Origin: Sphingobacteriales bacterium UTBCD1
GTDB taxonomy: Bacteria; Bacteroidota; Bacteroidia; Chitinophagales; Chitinophagaceae
DNA length: 64,000 bases
Reading direction: 5' to 3'
NCBI GenBank assembly: GCA_002066995.1
Contig: MWTC01000052.1
Location: 1-64,000, forward strand
The notes beneath the pieces were generated by a model. It saw only the letters and a program-made list of their open reading frames with translations, searched no databases and was not told where the DNA came from. Below are positions 8,632 to 17,715 of the stretch, piece after piece (position 1 is the stretch's first letter; each line of letters begins with the position of its first letter). The position numbers and the translations under genes were made by a program.

Positions 8632-9402
8632 GTGCAAGGTAAAAATTCACCCTCTTTGTCCGGTCGCTTGATTTCCAAAAATAACGGCCCTGTCGTTGCT
8701 ATAATCCCGGCACGATACGCCGCAACAAGATTTCCTGCCAAGCTGATGCAGCCCCTTGGAAAAAAAACGGTGATCCGGCACACCTACGACGCAACACTTG
8801 CGACGGCTTTGTTCGATCTGGTTGTTGTAGCTACCGACAGTGAAATTATTTACAATGAAATCGTTAATCACGGTGGAAATGCGGTGATGAGCCAAAAAAA
8901 TCATGAAAGCGGAACAGACAGGATAGCAGAAGCAGCGGCAACCATGAATGCAGATATTATCGTGAATGTGCAGGGAGATGAACCGTTTGTAAAGAGAGAT
9001 CCCCTGGAAAAACTGCTGCAGCAATTTGCTGATCCTTTGGTGCGGGTGGCTTCGTTGATGCAGGTGCTGAAAGATCATTCGCAAATAGAAGATCCGAATT
9101 ATGTGAAAGTGGCCGTTGATAAAAAAATGAATTCTCTGTTCTTCAGCCGCAGCGTCATTCCTTATCCGAGGGAGAAAAATATCCCCGTCACCTACTATGA
9201 GCATGTCGGCGTTTATGCATTCCGCAAAAGAGAATTAATGGATTTTACCCGCTGGGAAATAACGCCTCTTGAGGCGGCAGAAAAAATTGAATGTCTTCGT
9301 TTCCTCGAAAACGGAATTCCCCTGCGCATGGTGATCACAGATTATATAGGCGTAGAAATTGACACGCCGGCCGACCTGAAAAGAGCTGCCGGCCTTTTGT
9401 AA
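8632..9402 (+). CDS. kdsB: 3-deoxy-manno-octulosonate cytidylyltransferase (CMP-Kdo synthetase)
   Basis: The enzyme activates Kdo with CTP for lipopolysaccharide inner core synthesis in the cytoplasm. The sequence shows VAIIPARYAATRFPAKL (nucleotide binding), ESGTDRIAEAA, VNVQGDEPF (metal/CTP site) and the C-terminal EIDTPADLKRA. The start used is GTG at 8632, giving about 20 residues before the core; TTG at 8668 would match usual family length better. It is followed by a ROK kinase and a KdnB-like oxidase. Confidence 0.95.
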   Translation: MQGKNSPSLSGRLISKNNGPVVAIIPARYAATRFPAKLMQPLGKKTVIRHTYDATLATALFDLVVVATDSEIIYNEIVNHGGNAVMSQKNHESGTDRIAEAAATMNADIIVNVQGDEPFVKRDPLEKLLQQFADPLVRVASLMQVLKDHSQIEDPNYVKVAVDKKMNSLFFSRSVIPYPREKNIPVTYYEHVGVYAFRKRELMDFTRWEITPLEAAEKIECLRFLENGIPLRMVITDYIGVEIDTPADLKRAAGLL

Positions 9403-9441
9403 TACCTTTACCACAACCTTTTCATTTATCAATTAAAAATC

Positions 9442-10353
9442 ATGAGCGTTCCTCTTTGGGGTGTTGATCTTGGCGGAACGAAAATTGAAGCTGTCATACT
9501 CAGATCTTTTGACAACCCCGCCCCTATAATCAGAAAAAGAATAGACACAAATGCCGTAATGGGCTATGGCCATATCCTGAAACAAATTGATACGTTGATT
9601 GGGGTGATGAAAAAAGAATCCGGAATGACTCCGCAACAAATCGGGTTCGGCACACCCGGCGTTTTGGACCCGCAGTCACAAACAATGAAAAACTGTAACA
9701 CAACTTCTTTAAACGGGAGACCGTTGAAAAAAGATCTCGAAAGCCTGTTACGGGTACCTGCCATTATTGCAAACGATGCCAATTGTTTTGCCCTTGCCGA
9801 AACACACTGGGGAATAGTTAAACAAAAGTTTCTTTCCGCCTCTGTTGTCTTCGGCATCATCATGGGTTCGGGGGTGGGTGGCGGAATCGTATTAAACGGT
9901 AAAGTGTGGAACGGCCGCCATGGTATTGCCGGAGAATGGGGCCACAATTTTTTAGATGAATCCGGCGGGCCTTGTTATTGCGGAAAAAAGGGCTGCGTGG
10001 AAACGATAATTTCAGGAACCGCATTGCAAAAATTTTATGCCGGCATTACCGGGGAAAACATCCCCCTGAAAGAAATAGTAAACCGTTCTGCACAGCATGA
10101 TGGAGCGGCCCTCCGCACTGTGGATCGGTTACAATATTTTTTTGGTAAAGCCGTCTCCGTGGTGATTAACCTGGTTGACCCGGATGTGATCGTTGTGGGG
10201 GGTGGCGTCGGAAATATTGATTCAATTTATAAAGAAGGGGTGGTGTCGCTAAAAAAATTTATTTTCAATAACAGGGTTGAAGTGCCGATCATAAAACCCG
10301 CTCTTGGTGACAGCGCCGGCGTATTCGGTGCAGCAGCATTAACGGCAACGTAA
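9442..10353 (+). CDS. ROK family sugar kinase
   Basis: A 303-residue sugar kinase of the ROK family. It has the N-terminal phosphate motif GVDLGGTKIEAV, IANDANCFALAE (catalytic Asp), the glycine-rich IMGSGVGGGIV and GEWGHNFLDESG, and the zinc cluster CYCGKKGCVE characteristic of ROK proteins. No N-terminal helix-turn-helix is present, so it is an enzyme and not a repressor. Sugar specificity cannot be read; glucose, fructose, N-acetylglucosamine or N-acetylmannosamine are all possible. Its position between kdsB and a KdnB homologue may be chance or may point to an envelope-sugar role. Confidence 0.88.
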   Translation: MSVPLWGVDLGGTKIEAVILRSFDNPAPIIRKRIDTNAVMGYGHILKQIDTLIGVMKKESGMTPQQIGFGTPGVLDPQSQTMKNCNTTSLNGRPLKKDLESLLRVPAIIANDANCFALAETHWGIVKQKFLSASVVFGIIMGSGVGGGIVLNGKVWNGRHGIAGEWGHNFLDESGGPCYCGKKGCVETIISGTALQKFYAGITGENIPLKEIVNRSAQHDGAALRTVDRLQYFFGKAVSVVINLVDPDVIVVGGGVGNIDSIYKEGVVSLKKFIFNNRVEVPIIKPALGDSAGVFGAAALTAT

Positions 10354-10386
10354 TCCGTGGTTTAAATTATTAGATAGTGAATTGTT

Positions 10387-10394
10387 TACATTTG
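10387..10394 (+). promoter_or_regulatory. Candidate -7 promoter box upstream of the KdnB-like gene
   Basis: TACATTTG matches TAnnTTTG exactly and lies 27 bases before ATG at 10422. No clear TTG sits at the expected -33 distance. If used, it supports the downstream ATG start over GTG at 10377. Confidence 0.35.
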
Positions 10395-10421
10395 TGGCAA
10401 AAATTTTTGAAAAATATAAAT

Positions 10422-11495
10422 ATGAAATTCCGCAACTTTAAAATGGTGGGCTTTGTGGTTTATGGCCGTGGTTGTTTTGATCAGTTAGATGAAATCCTGG
10501 CACCACACAGGAAGAACAATGTGCCGATGGTCTTTTTATTGGATCATTTTTTTCAAGATAAACCGCTGGTACGGCGTATTCCACTTTGCGGTAATGACGA
10601 GATCATTTTTGCCGACGTAACTTATGAACCCAAAACTTCTTATGTAGATAAACTGGCGCAACAGCTGAAAGAAAAATTTGGAACCGTAAGCGGTATCGTT
10701 GGTGTCGGCGGTGGCAGCACCATGGATCTTGCCAAAGCCGTTTCACTAATGATGAATAACCCCGGCTCCTCAGCCGACTATCAGGGTTGGGATCTTGTTA
10801 AACATCCGGGCGTATATAAAGCAGGTGTCCCTACACTCAGCGGTACCGGCGCTGAAGTTTCAAGAACCTGTGTGCTTACGGGCCCGGTCAGGAAGCTGGG
10901 AATGAATTCCGACTTCACCCCTTTTGACCAGATCGTCCTGGATCCTGAATTAACGGCCAATGTTCCTGCCAATCAAAGATTCTATACCGGCATGGACTGT
11001 TACATTCATTGCATTGAAAGCCTGAACGGCACATACCTGAATGAATTCAGTAAATCTTATGGTGAAAAAGCGCTGCAGCTTTGCCAGAAAATTTTTGTAG
11101 AAAAAAATTCCTGGGATGATGACTGTGATAATAAACTCATGATGGCGTCATACGCAGGGGGAATGAGCATCGCCTATTCACAGGTGGGCGTGGCGCATGC
11201 GGTGAGTTATGGATTAAGTTATTTATTGGGAACCAAACATGGTATCGGAAATTGTATCGTGTTTGACAAGCTGGAAGAGTATTATCCCGAAGGGGTAAAA
11301 GAGTTCAAATACATGGTGGAAAAAAATAAAATTGACATTCCGCAACAAATTACCAAAGGACTAAGCGATGAACAATTTGATACCATGATCAATGTTTCCA
11401 TGGGAATGAAACCGCTGTGGGAAAATGCTTTGGGAAAGGACTGGGAGAAAATTATGACAAGGGAGCGGCTGAGAAAATTGTTTGAGCGTTTATGA
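10422..11495 (+). CDS. kdnB: Iron-containing alcohol dehydrogenase, KdnB-like (Kdo 8-oxidase)
   Basis: The product belongs to the iron-dependent alcohol dehydrogenase family: GVGGGSTMDLAKAV (NAD(P) binding), VPTLSGTGAEVSRT, and metal ligands from DCYIHCIES, AHAVSYGLSYLLGTKHGIGN. KdnB of Shewanella oxidises the 8-OH of Kdo, the first step to 8-amino-Kdo; the short family type, together with a nearby kdsB, makes this the best guess. The partner aminotransferase KdnA is not in the window. ATG at 10422 was preferred over GTG at 10377 because residues MKFRNFKMVGFVVYGRG match a normal N-terminus. The stop overlaps a 57-codon frame (ATGA). Confidence 0.75.
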   Translation: MKFRNFKMVGFVVYGRGCFDQLDEILAPHRKNNVPMVFLLDHFFQDKPLVRRIPLCGNDEIIFADVTYEPKTSYVDKLAQQLKEKFGTVSGIVGVGGGSTMDLAKAVSLMMNNPGSSADYQGWDLVKHPGVYKAGVPTLSGTGAEVSRTCVLTGPVRKLGMNSDFTPFDQIVLDPELTANVPANQRFYTGMDCYIHCIESLNGTYLNEFSKSYGEKALQLCQKIFVEKNSWDDDCDNKLMMASYAGGMSIAYSQVGVAHAVSYGLSYLLGTKHGIGNCIVFDKLEEYYPEGVKEFKYMVEKNKIDIPQQITKGLSDEQFDTMINVSMGMKPLWENALGKDWEKIMTRERLRKLFERL

Positions 11496-11665
11496 TTAAA
11501 CCGGAGTATGCGGCTCTTTCGCCGGGGGGCTTTCCCGATAAAGCGCTTTTTCTGTTGGAGAGAAAGAGCGCTGTGGTTCTCAGTAATGGAATTTTTACCA
11601 GGCGCCTTACAAAGAAAGTGAAAGTGCCTTACTCTTTTTCATTAAATTCATTCCTTTTGATATAA
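11492..11665 (+). CDS. Possible small ORF coupled to the KdnB gene (57 aa)
   Basis: ATG at 11492 overlaps the upstream TGA (ATGA). The frame encodes MIKPEYAALSPGGFPDKALF and continues with LLERKSAVVLSNG and TRRLTKKVKVP, ending at TAA 11663-11665. The DNA inside contains an inverted repeat (AGCGCTTTTTCT at 11542-11553 and AGAAAGAGCGCT at 11561-11572, one G-T pair). I do not recognise the product. It could be a true small gene, the 5' remnant of a longer lost gene, or chance; the stop-start overlap is the main argument for translation. Confidence 0.35.
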   Translation: MIKPEYAALSPGGFPDKALFLLERKSAVVLSNGIFTRRLTKKVKVPYSFSLNSFLLI

Positions 11666-11936
11666 AACAAGAACACCGCTGCATTATCCCAAAAAGATTC
11701 GGAAATAAAAACAGGGTCTGTTGGGTGCTTAAATTTGATTTAGAGAATGGGTCCATTTTTTTAAAGGTTTAAATCAGCAAATGAATGCACGGGACGCCAA
11801 CAACACGTGTTCCTGTTTCCCCCGGAAAGCCTTTGGAATAACCGTTATCATTCCCTGTAATATTATTTTTTATAATAATCTGATTTTTTCTTAGTTTTAG
11901 CATTGCCTATACCGGCAGAAGTCGAAAACCCTTTTT
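11666..11936. other. Gene-free spacer before the small secreted protein
   Basis: AT-rich, with no frame of note on either strand. It contains an incomplete palindromic AT segment near 11865-11880 (aatattattttttataataatc). Probably leader and promoter for the gene at 11937. Confidence 0.4.
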
Positions 11937-12452
11937 ATGCTGGCAAAAGAAAAACCTTCCGTTTTTGCATACCATCATTTTGTCATTGTATTACTTTTTA
12001 TACTTAACATTTCAATTTCTGCTGCGGCACAGATTGCGTCGGCGTGTACTCTTCTCCGGCCCGCAGAGCTGGAATCAGTACTTGGGGGAAAAATCAAAAG
12101 TTCTGACGAAAATAACCTGGGCGACAGATCGTATTGCAACATTGAGATTAATGATCTTAAGGTGATGGTCCGGCTTGCATCAAAGAAAAATAAAAATTCG
12201 GATGCTGAAATCAAGGGTGCTGAGATTTTGCGCAAACAGGGCTGGGGTGTTACCATTAAGACAGAAGGAAAGCTGACCCTTTCAACTTTAATTCCTCCCG
12301 AAAATTTAAAAGGCGCTGTCTTTACCACTTCAGCAAGTATTTTGGATAATGGCCGGGTGCTTGCCGTAGAAATATCAGCAGTTACAAAAAACAAAATGGT
12401 CTCAACTGAAACGGCTAAAAATCTAGTACAAAAAGCTTTTTCGCGGCTCTGA
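11937..12452 (+). CDS. Secreted hypothetical protein with DUF3558-like pattern
   Basis: A 171-residue protein with an N-terminal hydrophobic segment (FVIVLLFILNISISAAAQ) ending in a likely signal peptidase site after AAA-Q. The mature start SACTLLRPAELESVLGGKI resembles small secreted domains of the DUF3558 type (C-x-L-L-x3-E-x3-v-L-G) in which a Cys pairs with a second Cys (SYCNIE). No enzyme motif is present. Single gene, convergent with the SMP-30-like gene. Function unknown. Confidence 0.65.
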   Translation: MLAKEKPSVFAYHHFVIVLLFILNISISAAAQIASACTLLRPAELESVLGGKIKSSDENNLGDRSYCNIEINDLKVMVRLASKKNKNSDAEIKGAEILRKQGWGVTIKTEGKLTLSTLIPPENLKGAVFTTSASILDNGRVLAVEISAVTKNKMVSTETAKNLVQKAFSRL

Positions 12453-12496
12453 TATCTAAGAAGCAAATTAATTCCCGTTTATCCTTTAATTATCCC

Positions 12497-13411
12497 TTAC
12501 TGCCGTTTTCTTACTGTCCACTCCCGCCCGGGGATATCGCTGCGAAAACTCTCGATGTTTCTTGTATCCTGGAGTGTTACATAAACGGTTTTTCCGTCAT
12601 CGCCGCCGAAAGCCACATTTGTAGGCTTTTGACCTATCAACCCCACCTCCCGCAACAACCGCCCTTCGGGTGATACGATGGCAACAACCCCTTTACCATA
12701 CCGGGCAATGTATAAATTCCCCTTTTGATCACAGCGCATTCCATCCAGTCCGAAATCCGGAAACTCAATCAGGAGCCTTTTATTTTTGGCCTTTCCGCTT
12801 TTTGAAATATCATATACCCAAACCCGGCGCTGTATGGATTCGTTTACGTATAGTTTATTATTTGCGGGGTTAACTTCAATCCCATTCGTCGTTCCCATTC
12901 CAGACTCCAGCAAAACGGCTTTTCCTTTCTTATTCACATACCAGATGGCACCTGCATTATTTTCCCAGTCGGGATCACTCGCAAAAAAAGTATTTTGTTT
13001 GGTAATGGCGATATCATTGGGCTGTTTCATCCTGCCATCGTGCGCAAAGATGCTGATCTGTCTGGTCCGCATATCAACCTTCAGGATATTATGGCCGGTA
13101 TAATCTGCAACGAACATATCGCCCCCGCTGTTAAAGCGGATGCCATTCCCGGTACTTCCCCGGGGTAATTCCACAAAAATTTCTGCAATGCCGGATGGGC
13201 CGATCTTCCCGATGGTGCCCTGATGATGATAATTAACCGCATATAGTCGTCCTTCTTTATCCACTGCGGGCCCCTCGGCCCCGTCGGTAAAGCTATTAAT
13301 TGGTGTAAATACCGAGGAAACAAACAATCCCGCCGTGTCTTGCGTCTGCGTTTTTATTTTATTACAAATCACAAAGAAAACAATACCGGAAAGAATTGCT
13401 TTTTTTCTCAT
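12497..13411 (-). CDS. Secreted SMP-30/gluconolactonase-like beta-propeller protein
   Basis: A 304-residue protein with an N-terminal hydrophobic segment (MRKKAILSGIVFFVICNK). The rest has six-bladed propeller repeats of the SMP-30/LRE family: EGPAVDKEGRLYAVNY, GNGIRFNSGGDMFVADY, PNDIAITKQNTFFASDP, TNGIEVNPANNKLYVNES and LDGMRCDQKGNLYIARYGKG. The Glu, Asn and Asp residues at the conserved metal positions (E46, N104-type GN, PND, DG) are kept, so lactonase-like activity on sugar lactones is plausible. Substrate unknown. Confidence 0.85.
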   Translation of the reverse strand: MRKKAILSGIVFFVICNKIKTQTQDTAGLFVSSVFTPINSFTDGAEGPAVDKEGRLYAVNYHHQGTIGKIGPSGIAEIFVELPRGSTGNGIRFNSGGDMFVADYTGHNILKVDMRTRQISIFAHDGRMKQPNDIAITKQNTFFASDPDWENNAGAIWYVNKKGKAVLLESGMGTTNGIEVNPANNKLYVNESIQRRVWVYDISKSGKAKNKRLLIEFPDFGLDGMRCDQKGNLYIARYGKGVVAIVSPEGRLLREVGLIGQKPTNVAFGGDDGKTVYVTLQDTRNIESFRSDIPGREWTVRKRQ

Positions 13412-13650
13412 GTCCTTCTGCGTTTAGTAATTAAAAATAATGCTTTGATCAGAATCGAAACTCTTTTTTTAGCGAACATGAATTTTTTTCCGCTTCACAA
13501 CAGTAACACCTTAATAACGCCCAATGAAATTATCGGGCTTTTGTTTCCGGGCAAAGAATTACATCCGTGCTCACCCGCCCTGCAGATGTAATATTTATTG
13601 TTGTTGCGGGTGATTCATTTTTTATTCCGGATTTATTAATTTCACTATTT

Positions 13651-14763
13651 ATGAATGTCAAAAGAATACGCCCCAAAAAGTATCTCCGGTATCTCTACCC
13701 GGTGAACCTATTCGGAACGCAGCGTACCAAGGAAATTCTTTCGGTCAACCCCACGGTGGCTCCGCGCCGGAAAGAAGCTGCTGAGGTTTTTGTTTATGTT
13801 TACGACTATGATGCCACCGGAGTAGAAGAAAAAAAATTTACCGATGTCTCGGGTTGCCTGTCCTATAAATCGAGTGACCGTGTCAGCTGGATCAATATTG
13901 ACGGGTTAAGAAAAGCTGATGTAGAAATGGTGTGTAATCATTTTGGGGTCCACCCGCTCATTGCAGAAGATATTCTAAGCCAAAATCAGCGACCAAAAAT
14001 GGATGAGGTGGATAATCATTTGTTTTGCCTGTTGAATATGCTTTATTATAACAAAGAGAGCCGGACTGTTGAACAGGAACAAATCAGCATCATCCTGGGA
14101 AAAGAATATGTAATCAGTTTCCAGGAAGATGCCACCAGAGATGTTTTCAACCCCCTGAGAGATCGGTTGCGTGTTAACAACAGCCGCATTCGCCAGCGTG
14201 GCGCCGATTACCTCTGCTATGCTTTGCTGGATCTAATCGTTGACAATTATTTTCTGGTAATGGAACAGCTGGGCGAACAGGTGGAGGCCCTGGAAGAAGA
14301 AGTGGTTCGCAACAGTAATACAATAACCCTCGGGCACATTAACCAGTTGCGTAAAGAACTGATTGTTTTAAAAAGAAATATTCCCCCCGTGCGTGAGCTG
14401 GTAAATGGTTTTATACGAAGTGACAGCGACCTGCTGGAAGACAACACCACCAAATATTTTAAAGACGTATATGATCACATTGTGCAGGCCAATGACCTGA
14501 CAGAAAATTATCGTGACATGATGATTAATATGCACGACCTCTACATCAACAATGTAAACCTGAAGCTAAATGAAGTGATGAAAGTAATGGCTATTGTGAC
14601 CTGCCTGCTGGCTCCGGCTACAGTGATCGGCGGAATTTTTGGAATGAATTTTCAAACGATTCCCTGGCTGCATAATCCTTACGGGTTTTTTATCGCCGTA
14701 GGCATAATGTTGCTGATCCCGGTGTGGATGTTGTGGGTCTTTAAAAAAAGGGGGTGGTTCTGA
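13651..14763 (+). CDS. corA: CorA family magnesium/cobalt transporter
   Basis: A cytoplasmic N-terminal domain is followed by a long helix and two C-terminal transmembrane helices. The signature GMNF lies at the end of the first (IGGIFGMNFQTIPW). It forms a pentameric channel for Mg2+ or Co2+. I chose ATG at 13651 (MNVKRIRPKKYLRYLYP); an in-frame GTG at 13567 would prepend a hydrophobic stretch not found in CorA proteins. The last residues are positively charged (FKKRGWF), as in the family. Confidence 0.93.
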   Translation: MNVKRIRPKKYLRYLYPVNLFGTQRTKEILSVNPTVAPRRKEAAEVFVYVYDYDATGVEEKKFTDVSGCLSYKSSDRVSWINIDGLRKADVEMVCNHFGVHPLIAEDILSQNQRPKMDEVDNHLFCLLNMLYYNKESRTVEQEQISIILGKEYVISFQEDATRDVFNPLRDRLRVNNSRIRQRGADYLCYALLDLIVDNYFLVMEQLGEQVEALEEEVVRNSNTITLGHINQLRKELIVLKRNIPPVRELVNGFIRSDSDLLEDNTTKYFKDVYDHIVQANDLTENYRDMMINMHDLYINNVNLKLNEVMKVMAIVTCLLAPATVIGGIFGMNFQTIPWLHNPYGFFIAVGIMLLIPVWMLWVFKKRGWF

Positions 14764-14847
14764 ATATGAGCCGCTTTCGAAAGCTCGCCCTGTGTTGAAT
14801 TAACTTCCCGACCCGAACCCGCTCTGCTTGTTTATACACAAACAAAA

Positions 14848-14868
14848 CCCCGGGCAAATTGCCCGGGG
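14848..14868 (-). terminator. Intrinsic terminator of the PpiD-like gene
   Basis: CCCCGGGC (14848-14855) and GCCCGGGG (14861-14868) form an 8-bp perfect stem with a 5-base loop. Read on the minus strand it is followed by TTTTGTTTGT, just after the minus-strand stop at 14896. It may also block read-through from corA. Confidence 0.85.
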
Positions 14869-14895
14869 CCGCAGTTGATTTTGGTTGAATAAGTA

Positions 14896-17064
14896 TTAAT
14901 AGAACTTAGACCTGTAATCTTTGATATTCGCTGCATTTCGAAGCGGAGCCAGTGGATCAGAAAATCTTGCCGTTTGCAGGGCGTTTTGATATAACATTTT
15001 TTGTTTAACCGAAACTTCTGCATTTTCCACCGCTGTGGCTGTTACACTATCCACCCGCTCTACATATAGCCCATAGATCCCCGCCAATGGCTGGGGAACC
15101 ACCTTGCCGTTATTGGCCTGGTTGAATGCTGCACCGATTACCTTCGGGTCGTGACCGGAAATTGGTACGCTTTGCCCCGGCTCCATGCGCAGGCTGTCAA
15201 TCGTCTCAATGGTTCTGTTCAGTTTTTGTGCTGCCGCTTCCAGTGTTGTTATGGCGCCTAGCTTTTGCTTAAATAATTCTGCCTTCTTCCTGTTTCTCAA
15301 AACCGGTTCTACGCGAAGGCGTGCCTGTGCCGGACTTTGTGTTCCCTCTTTGTTTATTTCCGTTACCACAGCAACAATATACTGATCACCGATAGGCCCG
15401 TCCGACTGTATTACTTCACCAAGATGAGCGTCATATATTTTTTTTATGAACTGCCTGTCGGTTCCGTTGATACCATTAATACTATATGCGTTCGGGTCTA
15501 TATTATTTGCAATGAATTTGTTGATGCCTTTCGGCTGAAGTTCTTTTTCAAAATTTGCTTCGAACGATTTAATGTCCCTGCTGTTCCCGGCAAATTGTGT
15601 GGATGCGTTATTAGCATTGTTGTCTGTCTCGGTGCTTGGAACAATTTCTTTGGCCATGTATGCCACCTTATATTGTGTTTCGGGATTTATGAATTTTAAT
15701 ATTTCGATATAGTGCCACCCAAACGATGTCTTCACCACTTTTTTATCTCCCGGTTTTCCATCGAACAAAATAAATTGCCCGAATTCTTTTGCAAAGTTTT
15801 CTCCCTGTATGTCCACGGAAGAAAAGGTCATTACACCCTTGTCTTTGTGAGCGGCAATGTCTGTCGAGTATTTGGTTTCAAGTGTATCAAAATTTGCCCC
15901 GTTCTTAATTGCCTGTGCTATACTGTCGGCTCTTTTGTGTGCGGTTGAATCATCCATTAACGGCTGTCCGGTTTGCGGATCTACTGTGCCGATCAGGATG
16001 TGGCGGCATCTCACCGAGTCGGGCAATGTTTTTTCATCAACCATTTTGGCCAGTACATAACTTGATCCATCCAGATACGGGCCAAAAACCGCGTTTTTAG
16101 GAAGACTTGTGATTTCATCTTTGTTTGGAACCTGCATTTTGCTCTTGGGAACATAACCATCAAAGTAAGGAATGGCGCTTCCGTTGGCAGCCAGGAACGT
16201 GTGTTCGTCTGAAATGGTGTCAAAGGCTGGTTTTAAAACAGTCAGTTGTTCTTTTATTGCAGCGGTATCTGCAGCGCTTGCCGCCGCATTGAAGGCTACA
16301 TATTCAATACTTCTGCTTTCTTTTTGTTTGAACTCATCTTTGTGTTTACTGATATAATCTGCGATTTCATTATCAGAGATATGAATTGTGCTGTCCACAA
16401 ACATGGTGTCTGTGTAAGGAACCCGAATCAAAGAAATTTTTGCCAATAAACTGTTGTCTGTATTTTGTTTTTCTAAAAACCATTTGGGAAAATTCGTGCT
16501 GTTTGCCAACAAAGAGTTGTATTTTTCCAGCAACCTTTGAATCTCCAGTTGATTAATGAATGCATTCAGCCTCATCTTATCTTCCGACGTTCCTCTTTTT
16601 TTAATTGCGTTGATCTGCTGTATCGCCAGGGCGCTGTTGTATATCCCCGTCTGGGGGTCTGTTCCCAATCTTTTAATGTCTTCGGGAGGATTGGCTCCAA
16701 ACATTAAATCATTAAGCTCCTTTACGCCGACCTGAATTCCCAATTTATCCACTACACTATTCAGCAATATCTGTCCTATCTCCTGATTCCATACAGCATC
16801 CACAATCTGCCCAAGATCTCTTTTCCCAAATTGCCCCGGATTTTGTTGCTCAAAATCTTCTTGTTGTTTTACCCTGATCTGAAACTCATCAGCATTGATT
16901 CTTTTACCATTAACCTTCCCGATTGTATTTGCGCTGCCGCCACTGAATAGTCCGCTGCTGCGCCCGGAAACGTAATCAATTAAAATAAAACCAATCATCG
17001 CAATTGAGATCAATATCACAGATATTCGGGCGTATTTATCCCGTATCTTCTGAATTACGGACAT
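14896..17064 (-). CDS. ppiD: PpiD-like periplasmic peptidyl-prolyl isomerase / foldase
   Basis: A 722-residue protein with one N-terminal transmembrane anchor (ISVILISIAMIGFILIDYV) and a large periplasmic part. After a SurA-N-like chaperone region (ANTIGKVNGKRINADEFQIR to residue ~200) comes a parvulin domain near residues 345-450: VRCRHILIGT, ADSIAQAIKNGANFDTL, YSTD, FGQFILFDGKPGD and TSFGWHYIEIL. The C-terminal part repeats a SurA-like pattern. It helps fold outer-membrane and exported proteins. The lone transcription unit has a strong terminator at 14848. Confidence 0.93.
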   Translation of the reverse strand: MSVIQKIRDKYARISVILISIAMIGFILIDYVSGRSSGLFSGGSANTIGKVNGKRINADEFQIRVKQQEDFEQQNPGQFGKRDLGQIVDAVWNQEIGQILLNSVVDKLGIQVGVKELNDLMFGANPPEDIKRLGTDPQTGIYNSALAIQQINAIKKRGTSEDKMRLNAFINQLEIQRLLEKYNSLLANSTNFPKWFLEKQNTDNSLLAKISLIRVPYTDTMFVDSTIHISDNEIADYISKHKDEFKQKESRSIEYVAFNAAASAADTAAIKEQLTVLKPAFDTISDEHTFLAANGSAIPYFDGYVPKSKMQVPNKDEITSLPKNAVFGPYLDGSSYVLAKMVDEKTLPDSVRCRHILIGTVDPQTGQPLMDDSTAHKRADSIAQAIKNGANFDTLETKYSTDIAAHKDKGVMTFSSVDIQGENFAKEFGQFILFDGKPGDKKVVKTSFGWHYIEILKFINPETQYKVAYMAKEIVPSTETDNNANNASTQFAGNSRDIKSFEANFEKELQPKGINKFIANNIDPNAYSINGINGTDRQFIKKIYDAHLGEVIQSDGPIGDQYIVAVVTEINKEGTQSPAQARLRVEPVLRNRKKAELFKQKLGAITTLEAAAQKLNRTIETIDSLRMEPGQSVPISGHDPKVIGAAFNQANNGKVVPQPLAGIYGLYVERVDSVTATAVENAEVSVKQKMLYQNALQTARFSDPLAPLRNAANIKDYRSKFY

Positions 17065-17715
17065 AATATATTATTGTGTTTAATAAAGGACGGCAAAAAT
17101 AGGATAAAATAGACAAGATTTCTGCCTTTTTGGTGGGTAAAATCGGTAGCTCCCCCTGGTTTTTGTGTGTTTCCGGGGGCTTTTTCTTTTGAGAGCTTCA
17201 TAGAATATGCCCAAATTTTTTACAGTTCTTTCTTCGCGGGCAAACTTTTTTTACACCTCCGCCTGTTTATAATATAATAATCATGTGAATAATCCCCTGT
17301 GAAACGTGAATATGAAACAGGATCTTTTGAAACAATCATTTTCTTTTTGCTACTAAAATTTTTTATCAGTAAGTTTTCCTGATTATAATTTTTTATATCC
17401 ACAAAGAACTTCCGGAATTTTAAATTTTTTTTTCCTTCTGTGTTTATTAACATCTCTGTGAAGAAATAATTCTTCACCTCGGAGAACACATGTATTATTA
17501 TGTTAATTACCCTGTTTACCCTGTGAATTCTTTTTAGGATGTAACTTTATACCCTGGTTTCCTCGATAGTTATCAACAAATCAACAGGAGTAATAATAAT
17601 AGTCTCTTTTTTATAAAAATTATATTTATTAGTATTATATTCTTTTATTATTGCAAAAAAAAATTTTTGAATTTTTGAAATTGTTGTTTGAATATTGCCG
17701 TCTTGAATTTTAGAA
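17065..17715. other. 651-bp AT-rich gene-free region upstream of nadA and ppiD
   Basis: This is a divergent promoter region. A minus-strand TATTTTTG (plus coordinates 17094-17101) matches the -7 consensus for ppiD. A plus-strand terminator-like hairpin sits at 17149-17190. The only frame, a minus-strand 89-codon one at 17220-17489, is low-complexity and Lys/Asn/Phe-rich, and looks like chance in AT-rich DNA. The last 150 bases before nadA are over 75 percent A+T. Confidence 0.5.
17149..17190 (+). terminator. Orphan plus-strand intrinsic terminator
   Basis: GCTCCCCCTGG (17149-17159) pairs with CCGGGGGC (17173-17180) with one bulged T, followed at once by TTTTTCTTTT. No plus-strand gene precedes it (ppiD is on the other strand), so it could end a small RNA that starts in 17065-17148, or stop transcription antisense to ppiD. 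Confidence 0.5.

Noticed and set aside
17220-17489. 89-codon minus-strand frame
   Set aside because: Very AT-rich with Lys/Asn/Phe bias, no recognisable pattern, and no promoter; looks like chance.
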